64,000 nt of DNA from Gorsachius magnificus (lineage: Eukaryota; Chordata; Aves; Pelecaniformes; Ardeidae), in contig CM067084.1 of assembly GCA_034008185.1 (NCBI GenBank), forward strand, positions 7,521,385 to 7,585,384, given 5' to 3'. The position numbers and the translations under genes were made by a program. Positions 1 through 10,500 of the stretch are shown piece by piece; the first letter of the stretch is position 1, and every line of letters starts with the position of its first letter. The notes under the pieces are model-generated. The model was given only the letters and a program-made list of their open reading frames with translations. It made no database searches and was not told the DNA's origin.

Positions 1-1896
1 GACTAAAATGGCAAATCTTTTGAAGTTGCTCCTAAACATGTAATATTTAGCTTGAGAAGCAATAGTGAGGAAATGAACATGATAAGAGCTCATTCAGTAA
101 CAGCCCTAAATTGATTATTTCCTTCCTTATGTAAACTTATCAGTCAGCCATTTGGGCTCACTTCCGAATACCAGCTCAGCACAAGAGTCTTATCACAAGG
201 AAATGGAATGTAAAAGCCCTGACAAATTTGATAAGGCACGTACTTTGGTTATGATCCTCTCTCTCCCCTCCTCCCTTTTCAATAATTCATCTGCACTAAA
301 AGGGTGAAGCCCTGCCTCTTTTGTATAGATAAAAGTTGATGTTCTATTCAGAATAAACCCTGGTTATTTATTCTGTTGGTTTCTCAGAATATTCTTAGGT
401 AAAGAGACAAGAAGATATATTGATAATCATAAGCAACTTTGGAATGGAGTAGCATCGTGCTCTGAATAGATTATTTCTGAGTTTTGAGCGATGCTTGTAT
501 GTGCTTTAGACACAATCTAAAGATTCTCAGTAGACTGGATACTGTAGGCAACATAAAACTCTCTGTTTTTATTTGTCACCTATACTCCATCCATGATGCC
601 ATGGGTCTCGCATCTCCATGGGATGGCAGAACCCAGACTAAATAAGGACCCAGCAGCTCACAGTACAAAACCCAACCAAGCAGACTAAAAAAACCCTACC
701 ATGCAAACACCAAACTGCGCACACAAATGTACATACGGCAGAAGAAAACTGACGAGCAAGCTCTATCTGCCAGCCACCGCAGCCTAAAACTTCAGTTCTA
801 GCAGCCAGCAAAACAGCAAAGCAGCCCAAAATTCAAATTTAACTTCATTCACTTGTCCCAGTAAAGTAATAACTTAAAAGTGTACGTAACAAGTTTTGTG
901 GTTCATTGCATACCAGGACAGCAAAGCCTGATAAAAGTGCTCAAATGACAGTACTGTTTTTGTTTCAGATGTGATGACATGCTCCTTAAGCAAATGTTAA
1001 AGGCAGCAAATCCATGACCCAGTAAAATACACTCCAGACCATCAAAGAAGTTCTACAGCTTGATGAAATCCACTCGTCTCTAGTAAGAATGACCTAAAAC
1101 TCTTTAGAGGAAAAAAAAGTGTGGTGGAATTCAGAAAGAATGTTTTTTAAGCAAACAGTGACATACCAAAGTTGAGTGTAACATTTCCAGTGAAACCTAA
1201 ACTAAGCCAAACTTACGTGATTTATTTTTTCCACAGAAACTCAAATCTTGAGTCGTTTTATGCAAATTAGGGAAAAGTCGTGGCTGAAACTGGGCTGACA
1301 TATGATTTTGATTGGCTACTTAGCAAAATCGCCTTTCAGGAATACTCATCATCAAAACAATGTCATAAATCAAGAGGGGGCTTAATCCTGACAGTGTTGA
1401 AATTCATGGCAAAGATACCGTTGATTTTAGTAGGGTTAGGATTTCTTAAAAATTTTCATGATGCTTTGCATGAGGAAGCCCCTCAGACTTCTTCACAAGA
1501 CATCCTAAATGCTTACTGTTGAAGTAAAGGTCTATTGCGATGGCAAGTATATTTGGTGAAGCAATATGATTGTGACAAGACTGGAAAAAGGTTGTGGAGC
1601 AAATCCAGAAGGTTCCTACGTGCACATGAGCACCCAGAGAAAAGGAAGGCTTTCTGGTGGAAGACTTGGGGTCAGAGTCAATGAATCTATGTTGCCTTTG
1701 CTCTGTCTCTGTGTGCAATATGAACTTTCATTACTCTGCGCTTTCTACACCATACTGATGCCACAACACCTGTAACAAACTGTATGTACCAGTAAGAAAA
1801 TCTGGTTAATGTTTTGGAAAAAAAAAATCAGAAGTAAGAGGGATAAGGAAAAACTATAAATTTGCAAAGTGAATGCAAAATAAAAGAGGCTGTAAC

Positions 1897-1925
1897 TTTT
1901 TTTTTTTGGGGTGGGGGGAGGGGGG
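1897..1925. repeat. T-run followed by G-rich low-complexity tract
   Basis: Eleven T residues are followed directly by G runs of four, six and six residues separated by single T and A bases. Only three runs of at least three G are present, so the canonical four-run quadruplex pattern is not met. This is simple low-complexity DNA. Confidence 0.85.
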
Positions 1926-2473
1926 CAGGCTACAGCAACAAAGTCCTTAGGGAAAAGAATTATAGTAGGAGATATTATCTTATTTTAGTGCTGTATTTCC
2001 TATCTTAAATTAATAGTGCGTAGGATTTTCATTATAATTGCTATAATCATTCATGAGTCTTTTGTTACACAAGAGAGTAAAGAGCACTTTGCTGCTCTGT
2101 GAAGCCTGACTTGTTTTATGGAGTTTAAGTTAAGGCCTTCAAGATATTAGTAAGGTGGACAGATACTATTGTTGAAATTTTCAGTCCAGGAACAAAACTG
2201 GTGTTCAAAGCGGAGAGCAGATGGAAGGGCTGGAGTTTTGCACCCATTTCTGTAAATGCTGATGTTTGTATTTAACTCCACAGGGAAAAAAACCAGGTTG
2301 ACTTCAGATACAGTGGCTTCAGAACTGGCTGTAGCATGGATGGGCTTTGCTTTGTGACACTGCAGAAGTGCAGAGCAAATAATCAGATGGGCTGTAACAC
2401 AGCACAACCTCTGTTCCTAACAGGCCTTATTGGTAGTGATACAAATGCGGGTGGTATTATACCAACCAGTCAT

Positions 2474-2688
2474 GGATTGCTTGAAGGTAGACAACTGGGT
2501 AAATTTAGAGAGAGCTTTCAGAGGTAGTTCCCAGCCAAGCTCAGTTGTCCATCTGTGATATGCACGGCTGAGCCTCTTCAGGTTGGATTCTGCCACCTCT
2601 ACTGACTGTAGTACTATACTGTGAGAAGAGGCACATCGGGAAATTCTTGTGGTCTGCTTGAAGGTGGCAGACTTGGGTATTTGTTTAG
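2474..2688 (+). repeat. imperfect direct repeat pair, about 35 bp, 177 bp apart
   Basis: The segments 2474-2507 and 2651-2688 share a core GCTTGAAGGT and a similar 3' part (ACTGGGTAAATTTA versus ACTTGGGTATTTGTTTA). Small gaps are needed to align them. The pair may be a decayed local duplication, but the match is short enough to be fortuitous. Confidence 0.35.
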
Positions 2689-3856
2689 GTCAAATAGACT
2701 CAAGTGCTTGGAGACCTGGGGAGCTTATGTAATGCGCTGGCTAAGTGAGAGTTGGTGTGAAGGAGCTGTGTACCGCACGGCAGAGGAGAGGCACGGATGG
2801 AATAACTGCACGCTTTCTGAGTAGGCATCTGCCAGCATTTTGTGGTGATCTGGAGGCAATTGTGGGGCCGGAGACTTTCTAATAAAAAGATCTGCAGAGT
2901 CCCAGTGAAAAAAACAACCCATGCAGCTCTCCCAAAAACTTATGAAAACAGACCAAAGCAGATGAAAGAGATTTTTGTGTCTTGTGCTTACAAGTCGCGA
3001 GGTTTTGGAAACACATGAAGATCACCTACTACCTGGGCCAGCCTTCAGGCTTCTATACTACTTTGAAAGAGTTTGGGCTGAATTCAGATCTCAGGTATTT
3101 TAAAAGATAAACCAATACATTTTATTGTCTTGAAACTTGCAGGAACAGTTTTAAGGAGTTCGGCTTCTCTGTTTGGGGCATAAAGCCAGGCTGGTTTATT
3201 AACTAACGATAAATATGTTTCCTTCTCTGCTAAACAGGTAGACATTGTGTGAAAACAGCATAGAATGGATGCGGCAAGGATTTCATTGGGTAACTATATG
3301 TTTATAGCCCAAGTTAATTGCAAGATAGTTTTCTCATACCTGAATTCAGCTTTTGAAAGAGCATTTCCGTTACTTCTCGTCATTTTTTACAAGCTACACT
3401 TTTTCCACCAATTAAATGTAATTCCTGCTAATGGATGATCCGTTTTCTGCAATGTTGCCAGTCCTGAATAGTTGCTGTAAAAGATGCAAGTCTCAAGAGT
3501 CAATGATGCCACACCAAATAAACGCACAGAGTGTTTATTGCAGTTATGATTATTGGTTACGAAAGGAAAGATGTAAGGTAAGTGTCTAAGTTTCAAGAGG
3601 AAAATGTGATAATATGGAAGGCAAGGAATATTAGAAATGCTTGTTATAAAGTTGGAAACAAGTCTCACCAAACCTCAGATACTTTTTCTTTTGGATGGAA
3701 TGGAAACAGAAAAAAATGTTTCAAAGGAACTGACTGTGTGTAAGATGTGATTCAGGCTCATAGAGAAATTTGTTCAGTATAAAATCTTTTGCATAAGACG
3801 TGTTTTCACTGAAAGCAGTGCAATGAATGGGACCAAGATAAAAATAATTATTATTT

Positions 3857-3867
3857 AAAAAAAAAAA
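3857..3867 (+). repeat. poly(A) run
   Basis: Eleven consecutive A residues lie in AT-rich sequence, with no retroposed body recognised upstream. Confidence 0.8.
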
Positions 3868-4640
3868 GTCAGTAACCTCTGCTTCTCATCCTTATGCACC
3901 TGTCCTACTGCCACGTAGATGGTTTCTGCATCATGTCTGTTCTGTAGAAATTGAGCGTGCTTTTTAATTGTCTGAGGGCTTGCCGAGAAATTGGTTTTTT
4001 AGGGTTACTGCAAATAAAAGAAGATTTCAATAGTCAATTATTTCTTTGTCTAAAAGAGGTCATTAAATTTGATGATAGAAGCTGTCAATGTATAAAAATA
4101 TACAACTGAATGGAAGGTGAGAACAAATGCTGACAAGTGTAGTATACAGCCCATGCTCTTGACGAGACACAGGATTGAATTGAGCAAATGGCTCATAAAA
4201 CTCATTTAGCAGGAGGACAGTAAAATCCTTCCTTTAAGGCGATTTAGCTTTTTAGTAAGCATTTATATGGAGACAGGAGTCTACCCTGCTAGATGGGGGT
4301 GCTTGCTTTTACTAGGCACTGCAGACAGCACTGCAATATAACTGTAGTTTATTATGGCACTAAAACTATTAACTGTTATAGTCTTTTTTTCACTTGAAGT
4401 GAGGTTTGTCTCTAACCAAAAGGGGAGAGCCATTCTTTTCCTATGCTGGCTATTGTTTTTGGTGGACAGTCATCTCTGTGTCTTTTTTAAAAGTGTGAGT
4501 TCACTTTGTGCTAAATGGCTGCAAGGGAAAATAATATAGAGTTAATTATAGAGGCTGATCAGTAACTCAGAATTACAGTAGCTCCATTTAACTTAAAAAA
4601 AAAATGTTAAAATTGTTATTCCATTCTTTGTCTTATTGAT

Positions 4641-5130
4641 TAGCATCATCCAGATGATAAAAATCAGTGATGGATAGCCACAGGGCTGTCCAACATCCTG
4701 GGGGGCAAGACAAGAGCTGTGGTGGGTGCAGAGAGCCCAGGTTAGGTGTGTTTCCATGAGGATGGGGATCCAGCTGATGTCCCAGGTAGCAGATAGCTAT
4801 GGTGGCTGCTGCAGGGCATGCCCCCAGGAGGCAATTCCCTCTGTGTATAGGTGTGGGATATGTGGAATCCCCAGATCTCTTGGAGTCAAGTCTCCAATAA
4901 GGCAGCTCACCATGTTGGGCTGAGATGGGGAGCTGTTTCAGCCAAAGGCCACCGGACTGCTCCTCAGAGGCAGCAGACCCTCTGGCTGATGTCCTGGCGT
5001 GCTTGTGCCTACCACTGGTGTGTCACCACTGCTCCTGCCAGTGACCCTGCCCATCCAGCCCCCCCATATGTGGCTCCTGTGAGATGCCTGGCAGGCCCAT
5101 GGTCCTGGGTTCACTCAGTTGTTCCATTGT
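4641..5130. other. G+C-rich, CpG-poor patch of unknown origin
   Basis: This roughly 0.5-kb patch is clearly richer in G+C than its AT-rich flanks and has only a few CpG dinucleotides, so it is not a CpG island. It carries overlapping plus-strand open frames of 65 and 93 codons without recognisable domains. A decayed transposable-element fragment, such as an LTR, or a lncRNA exon would both fit. I see no LTR ends, primer-binding site or CR1 homology. The boundaries are set by composition only. Confidence 0.4.
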
Positions 5131-5660
5131 AGATGCTTATTCTGGGGAGGTGCACAGGAACTCTCATTCCAGCTTGCAAAAGTGTTTTCCAGAGTCACTC
5201 TGAGTCACTGAGGTCACTTAGACATAACCTAAGTGTCTTTAAGAGTCCTTTGAAAATGACTGCCAGTATTTTCTCTGACCAGGTCATTATCTGCTTACTG
5301 AAAAAGAGGAAGTTTTGTAATACTCGCACATTTTCTGTCAAACTGAATGAAGTAAAGGTCTTGCAACATGAAACTCCTCATTTGGGCTGAAAAGCTCATC
5401 TTTAAATTCATGAGTTGGATTAGGAAAAAATCTAAGAACCCTGACAAATCAACACTTTCAAAACCAGATCTACAATAGTGTTTCAATCCCATGTAAGCTT
5501 AGATCAATTCTTTATTGATTTTTTTCAATTATTGCTTCAGATAGAGTATTTAGATGAAATAAGATTTGTCTTCCCATTACAATCCTTATGTTGATTAAGA
5601 AGACATGCACTCTGTTATTAGCAACCTGTTACAGAAGCTCTCACATACCTACTTTGTTGG

Positions 5661-5687
5661 AAAAAAAAAGAAAAGGAAAAAAAAAAA
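5661..5687 (+). repeat. A-rich low-complexity tract
   Basis: Runs of A are interrupted by single or double G residues. The lysine-rich stretch in the overlapping plus-strand frame comes from this tract and does not indicate a protein. Confidence 0.8.
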
Positions 5688-8481
5688 GTACCGGCCTCCT
5701 TCAGAGGCAAGCCCCTGTCCTAAACTGAGGTCAGGTGCTGTGGATCTGGTTCAGCATGATGGAAAGCCTAACCCAAAGCAGGACCCTGTCAGTGCTGCTA
5801 GCCCTAGATACAATGCTGACCAGTGATATAAACTAGCGGGCATTGTAACCCGTGTATGTGAGTCTCTCCTCAGCAGAGTAGCTACCTCATTCCCAAGAAA
5901 GTCTCCGGTGTAATCTGAACATTTTAGTTTAGTCCAGAAACATCAAGAACTTGCAAACTAGAACACATATCTGTCTCATATGGACACAAAAAAATGAGCT
6001 TTAAGCTGTCTTAGAGGCTTTTTCTGCATCTGCTTTTTCACCTTTTGCTCTATGACAAATTCCAGTATACTCATATTAGCAGATTGTTTTTATTATGCAC
6101 AAGTCCCACAAAATCAAATACGTTTTCCCCTATATTTATCTTACTGCAAGACAGAAAAAATAAATTTATAAACAGCCTCCCATACCTAACCCTAACTCCA
6201 GCACAATGGTTCTGTTCAGATCAGACCTTTAGGATTTCAAGCCCTAGTGATCCTTCTGAAGACACTGACTAATCTAGGACTTCGAGTCATTTCATGTCTT
6301 CTATCGCTGTATAGCTGAGCATTATATAAAATGCTTAAAATGTTATTAAACTGCTGGCTGTGTTTAATAGCTAATAGAACTAAACAACAAAATAAGAGCA
6401 GCAAACCAGCAGGTATGTTAGGAAAACATGGTAGGCTTGCACAGAATGTAAGCTCTGCCTCTTAAGTGGCTGAGATGGACATTTATTTACTGTATTTTGA
6501 GAGCACCTGGCACTAAGTCTATTGGCCATCAGGACAACTTAAGTGAAAGTGAAGTTTATCACGGTGCCATGTTAAGTGGATTTGAGTGCAACAGAAATAA
6601 ACAAAACAGCCCCTGGAAAAGTTTCAGGACTTTCCAACTGGTGAGTGCTCTGGTGTTGCAGCCAGCTCAGGTCATTTATTAGGAGACAACCAGTCAGCGC
6701 AAAGGACAATATGTGCTTTTATGTTTGTTGCTTTCTTCCTTTTATTTTCCTTTGCTTCCTTGTGAAGAAGGTGGATTTCGTAGAGCTGTACTGGCGTGCT
6801 ACCTCCCCTCTCACTTAAAAACAATCTCTAGCCTGCCCATCTGACAGGTCCTACATCGTCTTTCAGATACACCCCTTTGCTCTCCTCCTCACAAGGAAAC
6901 CTCTCCTTTGCTGCTCTACTTTTTCTTATCTGACACGAACGAGACAATTCTGTTTCCTTGTAGGTGTGGTAAACCATTTAAATTGTTACCAACAATTGTG
7001 ATATGTGCTGCCTGTTTTTCAGAAGTGGTGTTTTGGTAGATAATCTTAACCGGACAGATTGCATGCTACAAATTCCAGGATGTGATCATCCTTGCAAAGG
7101 TTGCAAGATTTGCATATTGGCTGTTTTCTGCAACTAGAAACACCTTTCTAGCCAAAGAATGGGCTTCCCATTACTCCTAGCCAAATATAATTTCTTCAAT
7201 TCAAATGAAGAATGTTAAATTATTTCTGAGTTCAGCGTTTTACTCAATTTACCACACCCAGCAATTTCAAGAAGTCCAAGATAGAATTGCAGGACTTTGT
7301 TTTCAGGTCAATGATAGTGGTGGAGAGTTTGTAAGACACCCTCTTAGCCTCTCTTTTGATCTACTAAAATTTCTAGATGTGTAATGTGTCTCTACATTGC
7401 CTTAAAATTCTCTGTTGTAGAAGTCAGTACTCTGGTGGGAGAAAGCTTGTGCAAGTATTTTCTGGTCGGTGGTCTCTTGTGAGAGTTGCAGATGCTCTCT
7501 TCAAATTTGACGTGGGAAGATGAGCGTGGACAACTCGGAGAAGGTCATGGCAAAAACCTAGTTCTGCCACACTTGTTCCTCCCCTCTCTAAGATCCCTTA
7601 TACACCTTATGCAAGTGGTATAAATTACTGTTGGCCCTGGAAAGAACCTATATTAAGGCAAAAAATGTTAGAAACAAAAGTCAAAACCACTAGACATAAA
7701 CAACTTTAGAATGTGTTAAACAGTGAAATTTTACTATCTTGGCCTCTGTCATTAAAATGTGAACATTATTAAAGTTTTCTTTCTTAATAGTTAAGGATTT
7801 TATATTGGAGTCTCAGAACATGTTCAGAAGGTTGGTATTAAATACCTTTTCTCAAAACTGGCTGCTATGAATATCATTACTATCAAAAGAGAAAGTAAGT
7901 CAGTGCTTTCACCTTTTAATGGCCTAGTATGAAGCAAAAAGTAGTTTTGATTCTTAGGAATTTCTGTTTTTTAATGACAAATTTATTTGCATCTTCAGTT
8001 TTACATTTTGGGATAAAACTTTTGCTTGTATCTGGCTTTGAAGTCCAAGCACAATATTTAATTCCATTAATTATGCCATGAGGATTTTGTCTAAAATACT
8101 AGTTTTTCCTGTTAACTAGCTGTTTCAGTGCATTTATGCTAGATAGAGCATTGTTTTGATCAATGACACATTCAGACTACGAATTACAGAATACTCTGTA
8201 CTTTACAAATAGGAAATCTGATGGATTCAGTCTCTCATACACAGCGAATTGGTAATGTGCAGTAATTTATCAGATAACAATTATCCCCAGGAGTTTTACA
8301 CTGTATTTCTGGGAATCATCCTTTGCCACTTTATTTAGAGCATCTGTCAGCATATATGTTATTAATCTCATTGGACATCACTCAGCAGCTATCATTCCCC
8401 TGTCTGCAGAAGAAGGTAAAGAAACCTGCTAGGTTATCTGTAGCACAGCTTCTTGAAAGATACCTGCTTTCTCTTGTCTGA

Positions 8482-8500
8482 TTTTTTTTTTTTTTTTTTT
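8482..8500. repeat. poly(T) run, 19 nt
   Basis: Nineteen consecutive T residues lie about 140 bp before the 3' end of the minus-strand CR1 copy. CR1 ends in an 8-bp repeat rather than poly(A), so the run is unlikely to be the tail of that element. Confidence 0.85.
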
Positions 8501-9479
8501 GGTTTGTTGTTTTGTGAAAGTGAAAAAATATAACATTGCTGGTTGCTTACCTTTGGTATTATTCTTGAAATATTTGGTCACTGTGATGAGATTGTTCCAG
8601 TCTTCAGAGAAGTGAAAGAATTCACTAGACAGGGAATGTATGCAAAGAACAGCTTAGGATGGAAAGGACCTCTAGAGAATGAATGCAATCTCCCTGCTCA
8701 AAACAGGTCCAGCTAGACCAGGTTACTCAGGGCTTGTTCAGTCAAGTTTTGACCATCTTCAAGGGTGGAGATTCCTCAACATCTCTGGGCAATCTGTTCC
8801 AGTGTTTGCTCACCCTTGTGATTAGAAAAGTTTTCTTTATATCTGGTCTGAACTTCTGGTGTTCCAACTTGTGTTTGTCATTTTTCAGTCTATCTTTGTG
8901 CTACCCTCTGAGAAGAGTTTAGCTTGGTCTTATCTGTAGTCTCTGATCAGGTAGCTGCAGATGGCAATGAGGATTCTCCCTAGTCTTCTTTTCATAAGGC
9001 TGAACAAAGCCATCTCCTTCAGCCTGGCAAAGACTCCAGCCCTCTGAGCCTCTGGATGGCCTCTGCTGAACTCACCAATATGGCAGTATCTTTTTTGTAT
9101 TGAGGGGGCCCAAAACTGGACACAGCAGTCCAGGTAAGGCCTCGCAAGGGCCTGATACTTGGAAGCAGTCACTTTCCTTGATCTGCTGGCTGCACTCTAA
9201 TACAGCCCAGGGTGCTGTTGGCTTTCCTTGCCACGAGGGCACACTGCTGGCTCATGTTGCCATTGTCAGGACCTCCAAATCCTTTTCTATGAAGCTACTT
9301 TCTGTCAAGTCAATCCCCTGCCTGTACTGCCGTAGAAGGTTATTTCATTCCAGAGGTAGGACTCTGCTTTCAACTTTTTTGAACTTCATGAAGTTCCTGT
9401 TAGTCCATTTCTCCAGCCTGTCAAGGGCCCTCTGAGTAGTAGCCCAACTTCCCAACAGGTCAGGCATTCCCCCTACTAT

Positions 9480-9665
9480 GGCCTATATAGTCTACAAACT
9501 TGCTGAGAGTGAACTCTGCCCCGTCAGCCATGTCGTTAATAAAGACATTAAACAGTATTGGCCCCAGTATCAATCCTTGAAAGATGGTGCTAGTAACTAG
9601 CCACCAGCTGGACCTCAGCTCTGTGAGCCTGGAGATCCAGCCAATTTTCCACCCACTTCATTATC
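9480..9665 (-). pseudogene. CR1 reverse transcriptase remnant (C-terminal part, catalytic motif lost)
   Basis: On the minus strand the frame reads GLILGPILFNVFIND, followed by a glutamate/serine-rich stretch typical of CR1 reverse transcriptase. The family has a catalytic F-A-D-D motif at the next position. Here codons 9498-9487 read F-V-D-Y, so the second catalytic aspartate is gone. Just upstream (about 9660), sequence resembling the family motif 'W-V-E-N-W-L' can be read. The fragment is broken by frameshifts and is inactive. Confidence 0.85.
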
Positions 9666-9699
9666 AGTGTATTCAGTTCATATCTAACTTAGTTTTAGT

Positions 9700-10050
9700 T
9701 TAACCCCAGATCAGTTCTGGTTTTCCCGGCTCCATCCCTGCATGCTTGAGCAATGTCGCTATATTCCCCCCAAGTAGCCCCTCCCCACTTCCTCCTCCTG
9801 TGTGCTTTTTGCGTTTGAACTCAATCAGGAGTTCCCCACTGCTGTGCTGTGCCTGCTCAACTTTCTGCACCTCAGTTTGGACCATTTTTTGTGCTTTCAG
9901 GAGGGTGTCTTCTCACTTCTCTCAGGATTTTCAACTTCACTGTCTCATGCTCGCTGCAGCTACAGCTGCCATTGACCTTCACATTCTTCCTTGTCGGTTG
10001 TGGGTCTAGCAGAACACATTCCCTAGTCAGCTCATTGATTACTGGACACA
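9700..10050 (-). pseudogene. CR1 ORF2 endonuclease-region remnant
   Basis: The minus strand contains sequence resembling the conserved CR1 words 'E-L-T-R-E' (about 10035-10020) and the end of the apurinic endonuclease domain. The catalytic S-D-H motif of this endonuclease family appears here as S-E-H (9955-9947), followed by a recognisable 'I-L-R-E-V-R-R' stretch. Several in-frame stops and indels are present. The region ends abruptly at about 9690, where the reverse transcriptase core should begin. Confidence 0.7.
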
Positions 10051-10059
10051 CCTACTCTC

Positions 10060-10310
10060 CCCTGAGCCTTTCCCCTTCATCTGTGTCCCCAGACTTTATA
10101 GTCACTCTTGGTATGCTCAGCCCTGTCAGTGGCATTGTGCTTACATGAATGAACCGCAAAGAATAATAGTCCCAAGATCCAGACAAGCCTCATTAGTGTC
10201 TCTCTAACATCCCAGACCAAACATCTATCAAGCAACAAACCACCTGGGAAGTAAGACAGGTTGGCAGATTGGTCGATCCTTCATAAGAGAGTCTCCAGTG
10301 ACTATCATCT
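10060..10310 (-). pseudogene. CR1 ORF1 esterase-domain remnant (SGNH/GDSL)
   Basis: CR1 ORF1 carries an SGNH-hydrolase esterase domain in many amniote lineages. The minus strand reads KKRQMIVTGDSL at about 10319-10285, matching block I with the catalytic serine of GDSL retained. Downstream nucleotides follow the family pattern (a 'VCC' stretch, a histidine-containing 'F-H-V-G-T-N' equivalent and 'IKSDY') but only across frameshifts and stops. Confidence 0.75.
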
Positions 10311-10500
10311 GCCTCTTCTTGATGCAGACTTAGGCTCAGCTGGCTCTGATGCATCCCTTGATGGGTCTCATTCCTCCTCAGTTGTTCCTGGGGCACCATA
10401 TGTGTTTTGCAATTGCAGATCTGCAGAGATGCAAGGAACCTTTCTTCTGTTGCCAGGAGTGACAAGTTTGAAGCATGGCTTGTTCCAACAGCTGAGTTAC

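Larger units (their letters stand above)
1..4640. other. single-copy non-coding sequence
   Basis: No coding exon, RNA gene or interspersed repeat is recognisable here on either strand. Open frames are short (under 95 codons), overlap one another on both strands and resemble no protein I know. The first 260 bases are AT-rich and complex, in the style of conserved non-coding DNA, but conservation cannot be judged from one sequence. A T-run joined to a G-rich tract (1897-1925), an 11-A run (3857-3867) and a diverged direct repeat (2474-2507 versus 2651-2688) are the only structures noted. Confidence 0.6.
5131..8642. other. single-copy non-coding sequence
   Basis: No exon, RNA gene or transposon is recognisable. 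The segment contains a purine-rich A/G tract (5661-5687), a 19-T run (8482-8500) and two octamer words ATTTGCAT (7108-7115, 7985-7992). The octamers are at about the frequency expected by chance in AT-rich DNA. All open frames are short and unrecognised. Confidence 0.6.
8643..10500 (-). mobile_element. old, internally deleted CR1 LINE copy with ORF1 and ORF2 remnants
   Basis: CR1 is the main avian non-LTR retrotransposon. Read on the minus strand, this copy holds, in CR1 order: part of ORF1 with the SGNH/GDSL esterase block I (GDSL at 10296-10285, preceded by KKRQMIVT); an endonuclease C-terminal part (about 10050-9700); the end of the reverse transcriptase (about 9665-9480); and the 3' UTR down to about 8643. 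ORF1 runs almost directly into the endonuclease at about 10055, and the endonuclease joins the late reverse transcriptase at about 9690. The ORF1 C-terminus, the start of ORF2 and most of the reverse transcriptase are therefore missing. Frameshifts and stops occur throughout. The terminal ATTCTATG repeats are too diverged to see, so this is an old copy. The 5' limit is uncertain: homology is clear to about 10310 and weaker beyond. Confidence 0.88.

Noticed and set aside
1908..1925. G-rich tract as a quadruplex
   Set aside because: Three G runs only (4, 6, 6). Splitting a six-G run leaves no loop base, so the four-run rule fails.
6183..6198. CCTAACCCTAACT, telomere-like
   Set aside because: Only about two CCCTAA units are present. 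Too short for an interstitial telomeric array.
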